A stretch of 64,000 bases of DNA, from assembly GCF_000971975.1 (NCBI RefSeq), contig NZ_KQ040779.1:1-64000 (forward strand), given 5' to 3'. Position 1 is the stretch's first letter. Each line of letters opens with the position of its first letter. The position numbers were made by a program, and so were the translations under genes. Under the pieces are notes generated by a model. That model was not told the DNA's origin, made no database searches, and was given only the letters and a program-made list of their open reading frames with translations. Positions 48,464 to 56,734 of the stretch are shown one piece after another. Source of the stretch: Paenibacillus algorifonticola (GTDB lineage Bacteria; Bacillota; Bacilli; Paenibacillales; Paenibacillaceae).

Positions 48464-48500
48464 ATAAAAAAAGGACTACTGCTCAGCGGCAGTAGTCCTT
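48464..48500 (-). terminator. Strong rho-independent terminator (minus strand)
   Basis: GGACTACTGC-TCAG-CGGCAGTAGTCC is an almost perfect hairpin. On the minus strand it is followed by seven T residues. It ends the transcript of the small ORF at 48535. Confidence 0.85.
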
Positions 48501-48534
48501 CATCATCCCATCAACAGCCAACCCATTCAAGGCA

Positions 48535-48702
48535 TCAGGCAAATACCTGTTTCCCTTCCGATTGGCGTCGATAGCATATAAGTGAAAGGCTGCTGCACGG
48601 GCTGTACGCATTTTCGGCCTGCACAAAAAGATGGCTGCTCTGCTCAGAGCACCACGGTTGTTCAAGCTTGTTATCATGGTTAAATAATAAAATGGTTAAC
48701 AT
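48535..48702 (-). CDS. Possible small protein (55 aa)
   Basis: Open frame MLTILLFNHDNKLEQPWCSEQ... ending QSEGKQVFA, with AAAGGAAG upstream of the ATG and a strong terminator 35 nt after the stop. The terminator shows that something is transcribed here. No homologue is recognised and the composition does not settle whether it is coding; a short regulatory RNA is an alternative. Confidence 0.35.
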   Translation of the reverse strand: MLTILLFNHDNKLEQPWCSEQSSHLFVQAENAYSPCSSLSLICYRRQSEGKQVFA

Positions 48703-48848
48703 GCGCCGTGCACTTCCTTTCCTTCGATTAATTAAAATGATACACATTTAAAACTTAACATATGTTGTTCATTTGAAAGCTTATTAATTGTTTCCCATCT
48801 TATAGCAAATAATCCTGTCTTGTCAACAACAAATCTGCTGCTGATCGG

Positions 48849-48956
48849 CTACGCCTGCAAAATCCAAACGTCATAAGGCCTAATAACCACCTCGCTAACA
48901 AGCTCCTGCCCTGAAATCAGCTCCGTCAGCTCACACATGCGCAGAGCCCTCCTCAT
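48849..48956 (-). pseudogene. Remnant of the C-terminus of a GH42-type beta-galactosidase
   Basis: The minus strand reads ELTELISGQELVSEVVIRPY then DVWILQA before a TAG. This closely matches the last residues of the GH42 enzyme in this window (DLLTSERLSGAVTIEPYGVMILQI). About 36 codons remain, with no upstream extension in frame. It is a gene fragment left by deletion. Confidence 0.6.
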
Positions 48957-49088
48957 ACTTTGCTTACATTCAAACATACTAACGGGATATATTCAAACTG
49001 TAAAAAAGTTTTTTTGCAACCTTTTTTTATTTGGCTCGTCTGATACGATGTAAGCAGCAAGAAAAATTTCACATCGAGGTGATGTACA

Positions 49089-49781
49089 ATGAAAATCAAA
49101 CGTAAATTTGTGATGTTATCCGCTATTGCCCTGTTAGCCATGTCTTTTGCTGGCCAAAGCTTCGCGGCTTCCACTCCATTCAACGATGTTAATCTGTCTT
49201 CTGTTAAAGATAAAATCGCTTCACTACAGGAAAGGGGCATCGTTAAAGGCGTGAGTACCGACGAGTTTAAACCGGATGCTACCATCACAGCAGCCCAAGG
49301 CATTCAATTGATTGTGAATGCACTAAATTTGAACATCGATAACATCAAATTTTTCAAAGCGCCACTAGCGACTGACTACTTCGCTAAAGCAAGCAATGAC
49401 GCCTGGTATGCAGACGCTTTAATCATTGCGGCGAATAATGGTCTTGAGCTGCCGGCCGATCTTGACCCCGCCAAGCAATGGACCAAAGAGGAATTTATCC
49501 AATATTTGATGAAAGCTGCCGAAGTTACGAACAACCTGCCGCTCATCAACATTAAGCCGCTCAAATTCGCCGATGAAGCCGATCTGGACGTACAGTATCA
49601 AGGAGCGGTTCAACGGGCGCTTGTGCTGAAAATCGCGGATCTCGATGCGGACGGCAAGCTCAACCCGAAAGAGGAAATTTCCCGCGCCGATGCTGCGGTT
49701 TTGACCTATAATGTGCTGGAGTATATCGCTGCGCATCAAGCTCCAGCTCCTGTAGAGCCGGAAACGGGCGCTGCTGAATAA
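49089..49781 (+). CDS. Secreted S-layer-homology (SLH) domain protein (230 aa)
   Basis: A signal peptide (KIKRKFVMLSAIALLAMSFAGQSFA) is followed by SLH-type repeats: the first is FNDVNLSSVKDKIASLQERGIVKGVSTDEFKPDATITAAQGIQLIVNAL, a second weaker one surrounds DAWYADALIIAANNGLELPADLDPAKQWTKEEFIQYLMKA, and a third ends in LNPKEEISRADAAVLTYNVLEYI. It should bind secondary wall polymer at the cell surface. GAGGTG precedes the ATG, and a strong terminator follows. There is no enzymatic domain. Confidence 0.88.
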   Translation: MKIKRKFVMLSAIALLAMSFAGQSFAASTPFNDVNLSSVKDKIASLQERGIVKGVSTDEFKPDATITAAQGIQLIVNALNLNIDNIKFFKAPLATDYFAKASNDAWYADALIIAANNGLELPADLDPAKQWTKEEFIQYLMKAAEVTNNLPLINIKPLKFADEADLDVQYQGAVQRALVLKIADLDADGKLNPKEEISRADAAVLTYNVLEYIAAHQAPAPVEPETGAAE

Positions 49782-49820
49782 GCGCAAACCAATATTCATA
49801 ACCGTTTTGCATAAATAAAC

Positions 49821-49862
49821 AGCCCGCTCTCCGAAGAGAGCGGGCTGCTTTTGCGTTTTTTC
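49821..49862 (+). terminator. Strong rho-independent terminator after the SLH gene
   Basis: AGCCCGCTCTC-CGAA-GAGAGCGGGCT is a perfect 11-bp stem with a CGAA tetraloop, followed by GCTTTTGCGTTTTTT. Confidence 0.92.
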
Positions 49863-49877
49863 GCTAGGTAAAGTGAA

Positions 49878-51596
49878 TTAGCAATAATCGTGTACTCTTC
49901 GCAAGGACACGTCTGGCACCACCGTAATTTCAAAAGCACGATCCCAAATAAATGCCGGATTTTCCGCCTTCAGAACAACACAGCTGTATGGCGCAAGCGA
50001 CCATCTTCCATCACGGATTTGACGGATGGCGCAGGCCGGGGCTGCTGAGCCAATACCGAAAGCCTTCTGCTGGGCGAGCGTCGCCGTATTCGTCTGCATC
50101 CGGTCGCGTAAAAGCGTGGTCAACAGTTCGTAATCGCTGGCGGAATTAAATAGCCGCATGTTTTGGTCAACCGTGACATTCGTATATAACGAGCGGCCTC
50201 GCGACTCAGTCCGCACCTCGGCAATCGTGATGACCTTGTAATAATAGTCTTTCAGAAATCGTTTGAACAGCAGCGAGCCCTGTGCATTCATTGCCTCGTC
50301 GAGAGCAGCTGAGCGCGTCTCCATCGTCAGGCATACATATCGCGACAGCGCCATGCCAAGCGCCATGCCGATTTTATTGCCGGCTGTATTCCAGCCGCTG
50401 TAGCCAAGCAGGCTGCCCGTGTACTTGCAGCCCAGAAGTGCCGTTGTGACGGTCGCATTTGCCGCGCCGCCGCCTGTAAAATCAATCACAATCGTCGGCA
50501 GCATACTCGACGCATTTTCTGCTACACGGCTCACCGCATTCTCTGCCTGATCAACCGCCGTAATTGCGATAATTTCCACATCGCCTTCGCCGCCGTCCAC
50601 CGCCTCTCCGCCAACGATATCAATATGGCGCAGCAGGTTTTGGTGAACATCCATATATTCATATGGATTCACAATCGTCGAGCCATCCGGGCCAAAATAA
50701 CGAATCACAAAGCGCGGCTTGCCGTTCACGCAATATAGTTTTTTCGCCATGCGCGCCAGCAAGGAATGTCCTAATCCATCAGCATCCGGTAAAATAATAG
50801 CCCGCTCTGGATTTTGTCCATCCGTGCCGCCCAGCCACGCATTAATCCGATTTTCGACAAAAGCAATCTCATTCGCCTGAATCCCGTCAATATAGGCATC
50901 GTCAACACCAATGGCAAGAAAGTCGATATACCCTTGCCGCGCAAGCTGATCCAGCATGTAATACGTCGTAGTCAATTTGTGGCGTTTCGCATTATAATAT
51001 TGCTCCTTATCCACATAGACGGTATCAGGGAAGTTTGTGCCATCCGGCTGAATATCATAGCCATTCAAAATATCCAGTAGCTCGGTCTCCGGCTTGCGCG
51101 GCTTCTGCATAAGCGAACGGGTCTCGGTATATGCCGGCATCGCCAGCCCTTCTACGAAGACGGTAGATGCTAGCCTCATAATCGTGTCGAGCACATAGAT
51201 CGGCTTATACGGATAAGCCTGCTTTACATCGCGAATGACATCAAGCAGGTCAGTCGTCTGCGCATCATATGCCGGATAAGTTCCATCAGCAGTAGCGCGC
51301 AAGCGCCTGCTACCAATAAGACCGCCATACACGAGCATATCCAAGGAAAGGATAAACCCGTCCACCTTTGGAGCATGATGCAAAATAAAGCGGCGAATAT
51401 GCTCTGGCTTGCCGAACATCGGCTCAGAAGTGCTGGTAATCAGCGCTCCGTCTGTCGTTTTTTTCGAATCCAAACGGTTTCTGATGTCTCTGGCAGGCGG
51501 TACGATCACTTGAATTCCAGCGGCTTTTCCTTGCAAAATAATATCGTCCAGATTCGCTGGACGGTCGTCCAACGGTACGTATAATACTTTTTTCAT
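49878..51596 (-). CDS. DUF4127-family protein (572 aa)
   Basis: Starts MKKVLYVPLDDRPANLDDIILQGKAAGIQVIVPPARDIRN, the hallmark of DUF4127 proteins; the later GFILSLDMLVYGGLIGSRRL and AIGVDDAYIDGIQANE segments are also typical. These proteins are predicted soluble enzymes, with several conserved Asp residues possibly binding metal, but no reaction is known to me. ATG at 51596 has GGAGTG upstream; the frame is open for 75 nt before it. It is monocistronic and not clearly linked to a neighbour. Confidence 0.82.
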   Translation of the reverse strand: MKKVLYVPLDDRPANLDDIILQGKAAGIQVIVPPARDIRNRLDSKKTTDGALITSTSEPMFGKPEHIRRFILHHAPKVDGFILSLDMLVYGGLIGSRRLRATADGTYPAYDAQTTDLLDVIRDVKQAYPYKPIYVLDTIMRLASTVFVEGLAMPAYTETRSLMQKPRKPETELLDILNGYDIQPDGTNFPDTVYVDKEQYYNAKRHKLTTTYYMLDQLARQGYIDFLAIGVDDAYIDGIQANEIAFVENRINAWLGGTDGQNPERAIILPDADGLGHSLLARMAKKLYCVNGKPRFVIRYFGPDGSTIVNPYEYMDVHQNLLRHIDIVGGEAVDGGEGDVEIIAITAVDQAENAVSRVAENASSMLPTIVIDFTGGGAANATVTTALLGCKYTGSLLGYSGWNTAGNKIGMALGMALSRYVCLTMETRSAALDEAMNAQGSLLFKRFLKDYYYKVITIAEVRTESRGRSLYTNVTVDQNMRLFNSASDYELLTTLLRDRMQTNTATLAQQKAFGIGSAAPACAIRQIRDGRWSLAPYSCVVLKAENPAFIWDRAFEITVVPDVSLRRVHDYC

Positions 51597-51738
51597 TTCA
51601 ATCACTCCATCAAGTAAGGGTAGGCACATCTCATGGAAATGTCTTGTACCTTCACTTATGTAGGTAACCATCTCGATAGAATAACAACCAGAAAAATATT
51701 TTAATTGTACAGCACAGCTATCAATCGCCTCAGAAAAA

Positions 51739-52662
51739 CTACCACTTTTCGCTATCTATCAGAGCACCGCGAAGACGCTTCATATCCCGAATTGGGGGCA
51801 TTCCGAACATTCGCGTATACTCCCGGTTGAACTGGTTCGGACTTTCATATCCAACTTGAAAACCCGCATCTGCAGCTGCGGCTGTTCCCGAAAGCAGAAG
51901 AGTGCGCGCCTTTTGCAGCCTTATTTGCTTTTGGAATTGCAGCGGGCTCATCGCCGTTATTTCCTTAAAATGATGATGGAACAAAGAAGAGCTCATATTT
52001 ACAGCCTCTGCAAGCTCCTCTATTCGCAGCTGCTTATTATAATCCTGTTCTATTAATTGCACAGCCTTGGCAATTCGCTCGGCATGGCTCCCGCTCACCA
52101 CGAACTGTTTGATGGACTGTCCATGCTCATCCTGGAGCATTCGGTAAAAGATCTCCTTAGTAATCAAAGGAGCAAGCGCCGAAATATGCTCCGGCGTATC
52201 AAGCAGGCGAACCATTCTAACCAATGCATCAAGAAGCAGCTCATTCATATTGCTCACAAACAGCGCTTGATGGGATTTTGCAAGCTCGCTTGGCTCCTGA
52301 ACTGCCGGCTTGAGCAAATCAAAAATTTGCTTTCTATCCAACTCCAAACGGAGGCACAAGTAAGGACAATCCGCTGAGGCTTGCAATACCTGGCCGGATA
52401 TAGGCAGCTGCATGGAGACGACAAGATAGCTATTGGGGTCGTAAAGATAGCTTTCCTCGCCCAGCATAATCAGCTTGGTGCCTTGGGCAATGAAACATAA
52501 CGCTGGCTCGTGAATGACATGAACGAGCTCGGACGGGTCAGATTGCCGGATAAAATGAAGAAGGGGAATGGCTGTCGCGAAAGACCCATCTTGGGCTGCA
52601 TGCTTTTGAATCCGTGTAGCTAATTCCATTTGAAGCTTATTTATTTGAGCTTCTGTATCCAT
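51739..52662 (-). CDS. AraC-family regulator with AraC_N (cupin-type) domain (307 aa)
   Basis: The N-terminal AraC_N domain (DPSELVHVIHEPALCFIAQGTKLIMLGEESYLYDPNSYLVVSMQLPISGQV) is followed by two helix-turn-helices (IEELAEAVNMSSSLFHHHFKEITAMSPLQFQK and GYESPNQFNREYTRMFG). This architecture matches regulators that sit next to short-chain dehydrogenase genes. Translation probably starts at the ATG at 52662 after GAGGAG. It is divergent from the Atu4866-domain and SDR genes and likely controls them, perhaps in response to an aldehyde or other reactive compound. Confidence 0.85.
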   Translation of the reverse strand: MDTEAQINKLQMELATRIQKHAAQDGSFATAIPLLHFIRQSDPSELVHVIHEPALCFIAQGTKLIMLGEESYLYDPNSYLVVSMQLPISGQVLQASADCPYLCLRLELDRKQIFDLLKPAVQEPSELAKSHQALFVSNMNELLLDALVRMVRLLDTPEHISALAPLITKEIFYRMLQDEHGQSIKQFVVSGSHAERIAKAVQLIEQDYNKQLRIEELAEAVNMSSSLFHHHFKEITAMSPLQFQKQIRLQKARTLLLSGTAAAADAGFQVGYESPNQFNREYTRMFGMPPIRDMKRLRGALIDSEKW

Positions 52663-52921
52663 CCGTTTTAGTCGCTCCTCGCCTATTTTCATTTAATACT
52701 GAGAAATTTCGGAGAAATAGGCAATAACTCTCCGCAATCGTGCTACCGTAAAAACTTCTCTATCCATCATAATAAAACCCACAAGCACCTGCAACTTTGA
52801 GAAAAATTCACATTTTTCGCTCCAGATGCTTGTTATGACAGCATCCCTCAGCGTGATTTTTCTTTAAGCTTCTAAGAGGCATGCTGCACAATTGAAGATA
52901 GGAACAGGAGGAAACAAGGAT

Positions 52922-53182
52922 ATGGAGCAAACCAACAATCAGACTATACATCCCTATGCAGGAATGTGGGTGACAAAGGACGGATATATCCGTCATCACT
53001 TACTGCCGAACGGGCGTTATGACGAGGCGCGAGGCGACCGAAAAAGCGCCTATCAAGGCCGCTATTTCATCGAAGGTGATCATCATATCGAATATGTAGA
53101 TGATACTGGTTTCACGGCTGATGGCGATTTTCGGGACGACATCCTTTATCATGGCGGAATGATTTTGCACCGGGAGCAGTAG
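52922..53182 (+). CDS. Atu4866-domain protein (86 aa)
   Basis: An 86-residue protein with the Atu4866-domain pattern: PYAGMWVTKDGYIRHHLLPNGRYDEARGDRKSAYQGRYFIEGDHHIEYVDDTGFTADGDFRDDILYHGGMILHR. It is a small beta-barrel predicted to bind a ligand; no enzyme activity is known to me. GGAGGAAA precedes the ATG. It lies 59 nt before the SDR gene on the same strand and both are divergent from an AraC regulator. Confidence 0.82.
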   Translation: MEQTNNQTIHPYAGMWVTKDGYIRHHLLPNGRYDEARGDRKSAYQGRYFIEGDHHIEYVDDTGFTADGDFRDDILYHGGMILHREQ

Positions 53183-53241
53183 CTCACGTAAGAAATGAAC
53201 ATAAATTATGGTTTTCTAACTATAGGGAGGACAACAAAAAC

Positions 53242-53988
53242 ATGTCGAATATTTCATCCAATGTAACTGGAAAAGTGATCATTATTACAGGAGCAAGCAG
53301 CGGAATAGGTGAAGCAGCCGCACGTTTATTAGCTAAACATGGCGCACATGTCGTACTAGGAGCGAGACGTATAGATCGCTTAGAGGCTCTTGCATCCTCC
53401 TTGACTGCCAAAGGCGAAAGTGCTATTTACCAGCAGCTCAATGTTGTTGAGCTCGAACAAATGAAGGATATAGTAGCGCTCGCGCTTGAGCGATATGGCC
53501 GAGTTGATGTCATCGTCAACAATGCGGGAGTCATGCCTTTATCTCCATTAGAAGCGCTGAAGGTGGACGAGTGGAACCGCATGATTGATGTAAATATCCG
53601 CGGCGTTCTCCATGGCATCGCTGCCGGTTTGCCTGTCATGAAACGGCAAGGTTTTGGCCAATTCGTTAATATTTCCTCCATTGGCGCCTATGCCGTTTCT
53701 CCAACTGCGGCCGTTTACTGTGCTACAAAATATGCAGTCCGCGCCATATCGGAAGGGCTGCGTCAAGAGGCAGGAAGCGATATTCGCGTCACGCTCGTAT
53801 CGCCGGGCGTTACCGAGTCGGAGCTTGCCGAAAGCATTTCTGATGACGAAGCACGGGATCTTATGAAGGAGTACCGTAAAAATTCGATACCCGCCATTTC
53901 CATTGCTAAAGCGATCCTGTTTGCTATAGAGCAGCCTTCTGATGTAGATGTGAATGAAATGATCGTAAGGCCGACGGCACAAATTTAG
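53242..53988 (+). CDS. Short-chain dehydrogenase/reductase (248 aa)
   Basis: A classical SDR: nucleotide-binding TGASSGIGEAAA (residues 14-25 region), NNAGVMPL, the catalytic Ser in FVNISSIGAYAVSPTAAVY, and the YCATK motif with Tyr and Lys. It uses NADPH or NAD to reduce or oxidise a small carbonyl or alcohol. GGGAGG precedes the ATG. It is in the operon with the Atu4866-domain gene, controlled in all likelihood by the divergent AraC regulator. The substrate is unknown. Confidence 0.92.
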   Translation: MSNISSNVTGKVIIITGASSGIGEAAARLLAKHGAHVVLGARRIDRLEALASSLTAKGESAIYQQLNVVELEQMKDIVALALERYGRVDVIVNNAGVMPLSPLEALKVDEWNRMIDVNIRGVLHGIAAGLPVMKRQGFGQFVNISSIGAYAVSPTAAVYCATKYAVRAISEGLRQEAGSDIRVTLVSPGVTESELAESISDDEARDLMKEYRKNSIPAISIAKAILFAIEQPSDVDVNEMIVRPTAQI

Positions 53989-54040
53989 CTTAATCAAGAT
54001 CATCTTTAAATTTTACTTCGAAATATTCATCAAATAAAAA

Positions 54041-54070
54041 GAAGCTTTTTCCCTTATGGAAAAAAGCTTC
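54041..54070. terminator. Bidirectional terminator
   Basis: GAAGCTTTTTCC (54041) pairs with GGAAAAAAGCTTC (54058-54070). It lies between the SDR gene (plus) and the membrane protein gene (minus). Confidence 0.75.
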
Positions 54071-54078
54071 TAGCTTCT

Positions 54079-54651
54079 TTATCCCCCCCTTGAGCCGCTG
54101 CCAATTTTCAACTTGCCAACCGTATGCATCTTGATTCGTGATACAATCAAATCAGCAATCTCCTTGAGCTTGACAATCAGGATAATCGACTTGAAATCTC
54201 CCTGTTCATCCAAGTAATTGATACATAAATATCCTTTTTCCGAATGCTTCAGAGAGCTTGCATCCTTATACTCCAGTTTAAATTCCTGTTCCGTAATAGC
54301 CGAAGCATTAGTAATTTGCTTAATGTCTATGTCCATTTGAAAGCCATAGGGGTTCCAAAATATAAGATGGTCATACAAAATTAGCTCAACCTTCGCATCT
54401 TTAGGGAGAGACAAGCCGTAAACATGACGAACCTCAAGCCTGGAGGTCTCTCTCCATTTGTTCACTGCCTGTTCTATTCTCCTGAGATTCATCCCCCACA
54501 TCAATAATTCAAAAGTCAAACCTGTAAAGATAATCAAGATAACCATTACTGGATACGGGTTCTCTTCCACTGAAAATTTAATTAAAAATTGAAAATATCC
54601 AATAGCGAGCAAAGACCAAACGCATATTCTAATAAAAGTTCGTCTTTTCAA
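54079..54651 (-). CDS. Uncharacterised two-helix membrane protein (190 aa)
   Basis: Two membrane segments near the N-terminus (ICVWSLLAIGYFQFLI and YPVMVILIIFTGLTFELLMWG) are followed by a roughly 120-residue cytoplasmic domain of mixed beta-strands (VELILYDHLIFWNPYGFQMDIDIKQI...). Topology and length resemble membrane-anchored PH-like or YcxB-like proteins, but no firm match is recognised. A TTG start at 54651 is preferred since GGGAGGG lies 6 nt before it; the frame is open 42 nt further. It ends at the bidirectional terminator shared with the SDR gene. Confidence 0.65.
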   Translation of the reverse strand: MKRRTFIRICVWSLLAIGYFQFLIKFSVEENPYPVMVILIIFTGLTFELLMWGMNLRRIEQAVNKWRETSRLEVRHVYGLSLPKDAKVELILYDHLIFWNPYGFQMDIDIKQITNASAITEQEFKLEYKDASSLKHSEKGYLCINYLDEQGDFKSIILIVKLKEIADLIVSRIKMHTVGKLKIGSGSRGG

Positions 54652-54720
54652 AATAATCCCTCCCTCATCCCGCCATTCCATTTTATCAAGCAAATTTTAA
54701 AAATCCATATTTTTCACAAA

Positions 54721-54751
54721 ATAAAAAGAAGCCTTGAACATCAAGGCTTCT
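54721..54751 (-). terminator. Terminator of the second tRNA cluster
   Basis: GAAGCCTTGA-ACA-TCAAGGCTTC is a perfect 10-bp stem. On the minus strand it is followed by TTTTTATTTT. Confidence 0.88.
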
Positions 54752-54766
54752 GGAAGTTTTAAGTTA

Positions 54767-54851
54767 TGGTGCGGTAGACAGGATTTGAACCTGCACGTCC
54801 ATTGGACACTACCCCCTCAAGATAGCGTGTCTGCCGTTCCACCACTACCGC
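54767..54851 (-). tRNA. tRNA-Leu (anticodon GAG)
   Basis: Acceptor GCGGTAG/CTACCGC, anticodon arm CTATC-TTGAGGG-GGTAG, a class II long variable arm and T-arm CAGG-TTCAAAT-CCTG. CCA is encoded. Confidence 0.92.
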
Positions 54852-54878
54852 ACATTTAGGGAAGTCTTACAAGAAAAA

Positions 54879-54954
54879 TGGTGAGTCATGTAGGATTCGA
54901 ACCTACGACACCCTGATTAAAAGTCAGGTGCTCTACCAGCTGAGCTAATGACTC
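54879..54954 (-). tRNA. tRNA-Lys (anticodon TTT)
   Basis: Acceptor GAGTCAT/ATGACTC, D-arm AGCTCAGCTGGTAGAGC, anticodon arm CCTGA-CTTTTAA-TCAGG, T-arm GTAGG-TTCGAAT-CCTAC. CCA is encoded. Confidence 0.95.
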
Positions 54955-54973
54955 TCATTTACAAAAAAATAAA

Positions 54974-55048
54974 TGGTGACCCGTAGGGGACTCGAACCCC
55001 TGTTACCTCCGTGAAAGGGAGGTGTCTTAACCACTTGACCAACGGGCC
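54974..55048 (-). tRNA. tRNA-Glu (anticodon TTC), canonical
   Basis: Acceptor GGCCCGT/ACGGGTC, anticodon arm CCTCC-CTTTCAC-GGAGG, T-arm AGGGG-TTCGAGT-CCCCT. CCA is encoded. It is the standard form, in contrast to the divergent copies at 47315 and 47653. Confidence 0.95.
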
Positions 55049-55077
55049 TTACATGTCGCACACTGTGATATTAGGCG

Positions 55078-55105
55078 TAAAAAAAAGACCGGCATGTTGA
55101 ACGGC
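55078..55105 (-). terminator. Terminator between the Ser and Glu tRNA genes
   Basis: On the minus strand, GGCCG and CGGTC (one G-T pair) form a short stem followed by eight T residues. It suggests that the Asn-Ser pair and the Glu-Lys-Leu genes can be transcribed separately. Confidence 0.5.
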
Positions 55106-55135
55106 CTTCCGTTACAATCACTTTTGAGAAAAATA

Positions 55136-55224
55136 TGGCGGAGAGAAAGGGATTCGAACCCTTGCGGCTGTTACACCCTAACGCTTTAGCAAAGCGCCCC
55201 CTTCGGCCTCTTGGGTACCTCTCC
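55136..55224 (-). tRNA. tRNA-Ser (anticodon GCT)
   Basis: Acceptor GGAGAGG/TCTCTCC, anticodon arm GCGCT-TTGCTAA-AGCGT, a long variable arm, T-arm AAGGG-TTCGAAT-CCCTT. Discriminator G and CCA are encoded. Confidence 0.93.
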
Positions 55225-55229
55225 ATGTG

Positions 55230-55305
55230 TGGCTCCCCGAACAGGACTCGAACCTGTGACAACTCGATTAACAGTCGAGTGCTCTACCAACTGAGCTATC
55301 AGGGA
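55230..55305 (-). tRNA. tRNA-Asn (anticodon GTT)
   Basis: Acceptor TCCCTGA/TCGGGGA, D-arm AGCTCAGTTGGTAGAGC, anticodon arm CTCGA-CTGTTAA-TCGAG, T-arm ACAGG-TTCGAGT-CCTGT. CCA is encoded. Confidence 0.95.
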
Positions 55306-55359
55306 ATATTTTGTTTTTCTCAGTGTTGCCTGTGAACCGCGGCGACAAGTAATAATTTA

Positions 55360-55842
55360 TCATGTATCTGAATTTAAGTCAAGCGTTTTTAAAAATAATT
55401 TTCCGCGACATTTTCCGCACGCATATTTAGCGGGATTTATCCGCCTTTTTCGCATGTATTCCATCCCGCATTCCTTGCATACCAGCTTGTACCGAAATGG
55501 CTCAACACGGCGCTCCGGCAGCGATTGGCAGTACCTCGATCCGCCCACCTGAGCAAGCAGCCGCTTAAAATCCTCATCGCGGTGACGATAGCCTCTTTTC
55601 AATATATGTAGATGATAATGACACAGCTCGTGCTTAATTATTTTTTCCGTTTCCTCGGCACCGAACGTCGATAGCTGATAAGGGCTAATTTCAATATTAT
55701 GCGACTTCATAAAATATCGTCCGCCTGTTGCCTTCAACCGGCCGTTAAATGTTGCCAGATGCTTGAATGGCCGTCCAAAGCTTTCCAAGGACACCCGCTC
55801 CACCCATTGCTGGAGCTCCTCGTCTTTCATCGTCTGCACCAT
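55360..55842 (-). CDS. SprT-like zinc metalloprotein (about 160 aa)
   Basis: A SprT-family protein: the zinc site HELCHYHL with a third His in the following RGYRHRDEDF, and a C-terminal zinc ribbon (VCKECGMEYMRKRRINPAKYACGKCRG, Cys pairs CKEC and CGKC). SprT-like proteins are predicted metalloproteases related to SPRTN, which cut DNA-protein crosslinks; activity in bacteria is not proven. The start is uncertain: ATG at 55842 (MVQTMKDEEL) follows AAGGGAG, and an upstream ATG at 55866 has a weaker site. The gene lies beside cmpA, separated by fold-back element C. Confidence 0.85.
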   Translation of the reverse strand: MVQTMKDEELQQWVERVSLESFGRPFKHLATFNGRLKATGGRYFMKSHNIEISPYQLSTFGAEETEKIIKHELCHYHLHILKRGYRHRDEDFKRLLAQVGGSRYCQSLPERRVEPFRYKLVCKECGMEYMRKRRINPAKYACGKCRGKLFLKTLDLNSDT

Positions 55843-55881
55843 AAATCCTGATTCTCCCTTGTTCATTTGTTCTCTTGCTTT

Positions 55882-56122
55882 CTATATAAGTTGAACGATT
55901 GATAAGCATGAGGACGATGGTCGCCACTGCGAGAAAGGTTGGACTTCCAGCCGCTGTTGTTTTCTTATTTCTTTCATTATCCCTCTTTGAGGTTGAAATA
56001 AGAAAACAATAGTCCGTGCTTACGAAGCGGCTTTCCTTCGGAAAGCTGTGGCTCTCTCCAGTTCCAACCTTTCTCTCCGCCGCCCCCTTGCCTCATCGCT
56101 TTCTTTCATTCAACTTATATAG
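55882..56122. repeat. Fold-back element C of the structured repeat family
   Basis: A 241-bp element with perfect 14-bp terminal inverted repeats CTATATAAGTTGAA (55882) and its complement (56109), then nested arms ATGAGG/CCTCAT, GAGAAAGGTTGGA/TCCAACCTTTCTC, GTTTTCTTATTTC/GAAATAAGAAAAC and the hairpin GCTTTCC-TTC-GGAAAGC. It shares CTTACGAAGC.GCTTTCC and CTCTCCAGTTC blocks with element A. Both ends are flanked by TTT, a possible target duplication. It shows no coding potential. Confidence 0.8.
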
Positions 56123-56305
56123 TTTGCCAAATAAAATAACAACCGTAAAGAGGCTCAAAAATGTATGGCAAATTCCGACTCGTTTTTCTGGCATTTTTGC
56201 AGCCCATACGCTACACTGTCAAGTAGTGATGCACTTTTATGGCATGGCAGCAATAAACGGCTGCATGATGCAGCGAATGTTTTGAGGGGAGAATCCAATC
56301 ATCTT

Positions 56306-56656
56306 ATGCCAACGATGCGTTTTGTACTAATGAAAAACAATGATAAGGTCTTCTTTGTAGAAATGCCTGATACGCATGCCTATCAATTAAGCGCTCTTAA
56401 CCTGCGCCTGCACAAAGAGCTGGACAAGCTTACTGCTGAGCAGGTGCCTGCGCTTCCATATGCGATTGCGGAATGTGACAGCGTAGAGCTGCACGACAGC
56501 TCGATTCGCATTGCTTCGGGCTTAGACTACATTAACGAGCTGGAACGCGAATTTGCCGCCGTTAAAGAGTCTGCTTACCCGCTTATTGCGCTGCTCACGG
56601 AAATTCGTGCGCTGCAAGCCCAGCTGGAACAATGGTACGAAGATGAAATCGGCTAA
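56306..56656 (+). CDS. Uncharacterised soluble protein (116 aa)
   Basis: An open frame starting MPTMRFVLMKNNDKVFFVEMPDTHAYQL after GGGGAG. It is mixed alpha/beta at first, with a helical second half (LNLRLHKELDKLTAEQVPALPYAIAECDSVEL...EFAAVKESAYPLIALLTEIRALQAQLEQWYEDEI) suggesting a coiled coil. The frame is open about 140 nt further upstream, but that part runs close to element C and has no ribosome site. No family is recognised. It lies 78 nt before cmpA on the same strand. Confidence 0.65.
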   Translation: MPTMRFVLMKNNDKVFFVEMPDTHAYQLSALNLRLHKELDKLTAEQVPALPYAIAECDSVELHDSSIRIASGLDYINELEREFAAVKESAYPLIALLTEIRALQAQLEQWYEDEIG

Positions 56657-56734
56657 ATAGGACCTGCACGGACATTCGCCCTTCCCCATATGGTAGTAAT
56701 ACATCAGGGATGACCGGGAGGAGGGCGATCCGCA

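Noticed and set aside
48483..48677. 64-codon frame overlapping the strong terminator at 48464-48500
   Set aside because: Its stop lies within the terminator stem and the frame has no good ribosome site; the 48535-48702 frame is the better candidate.
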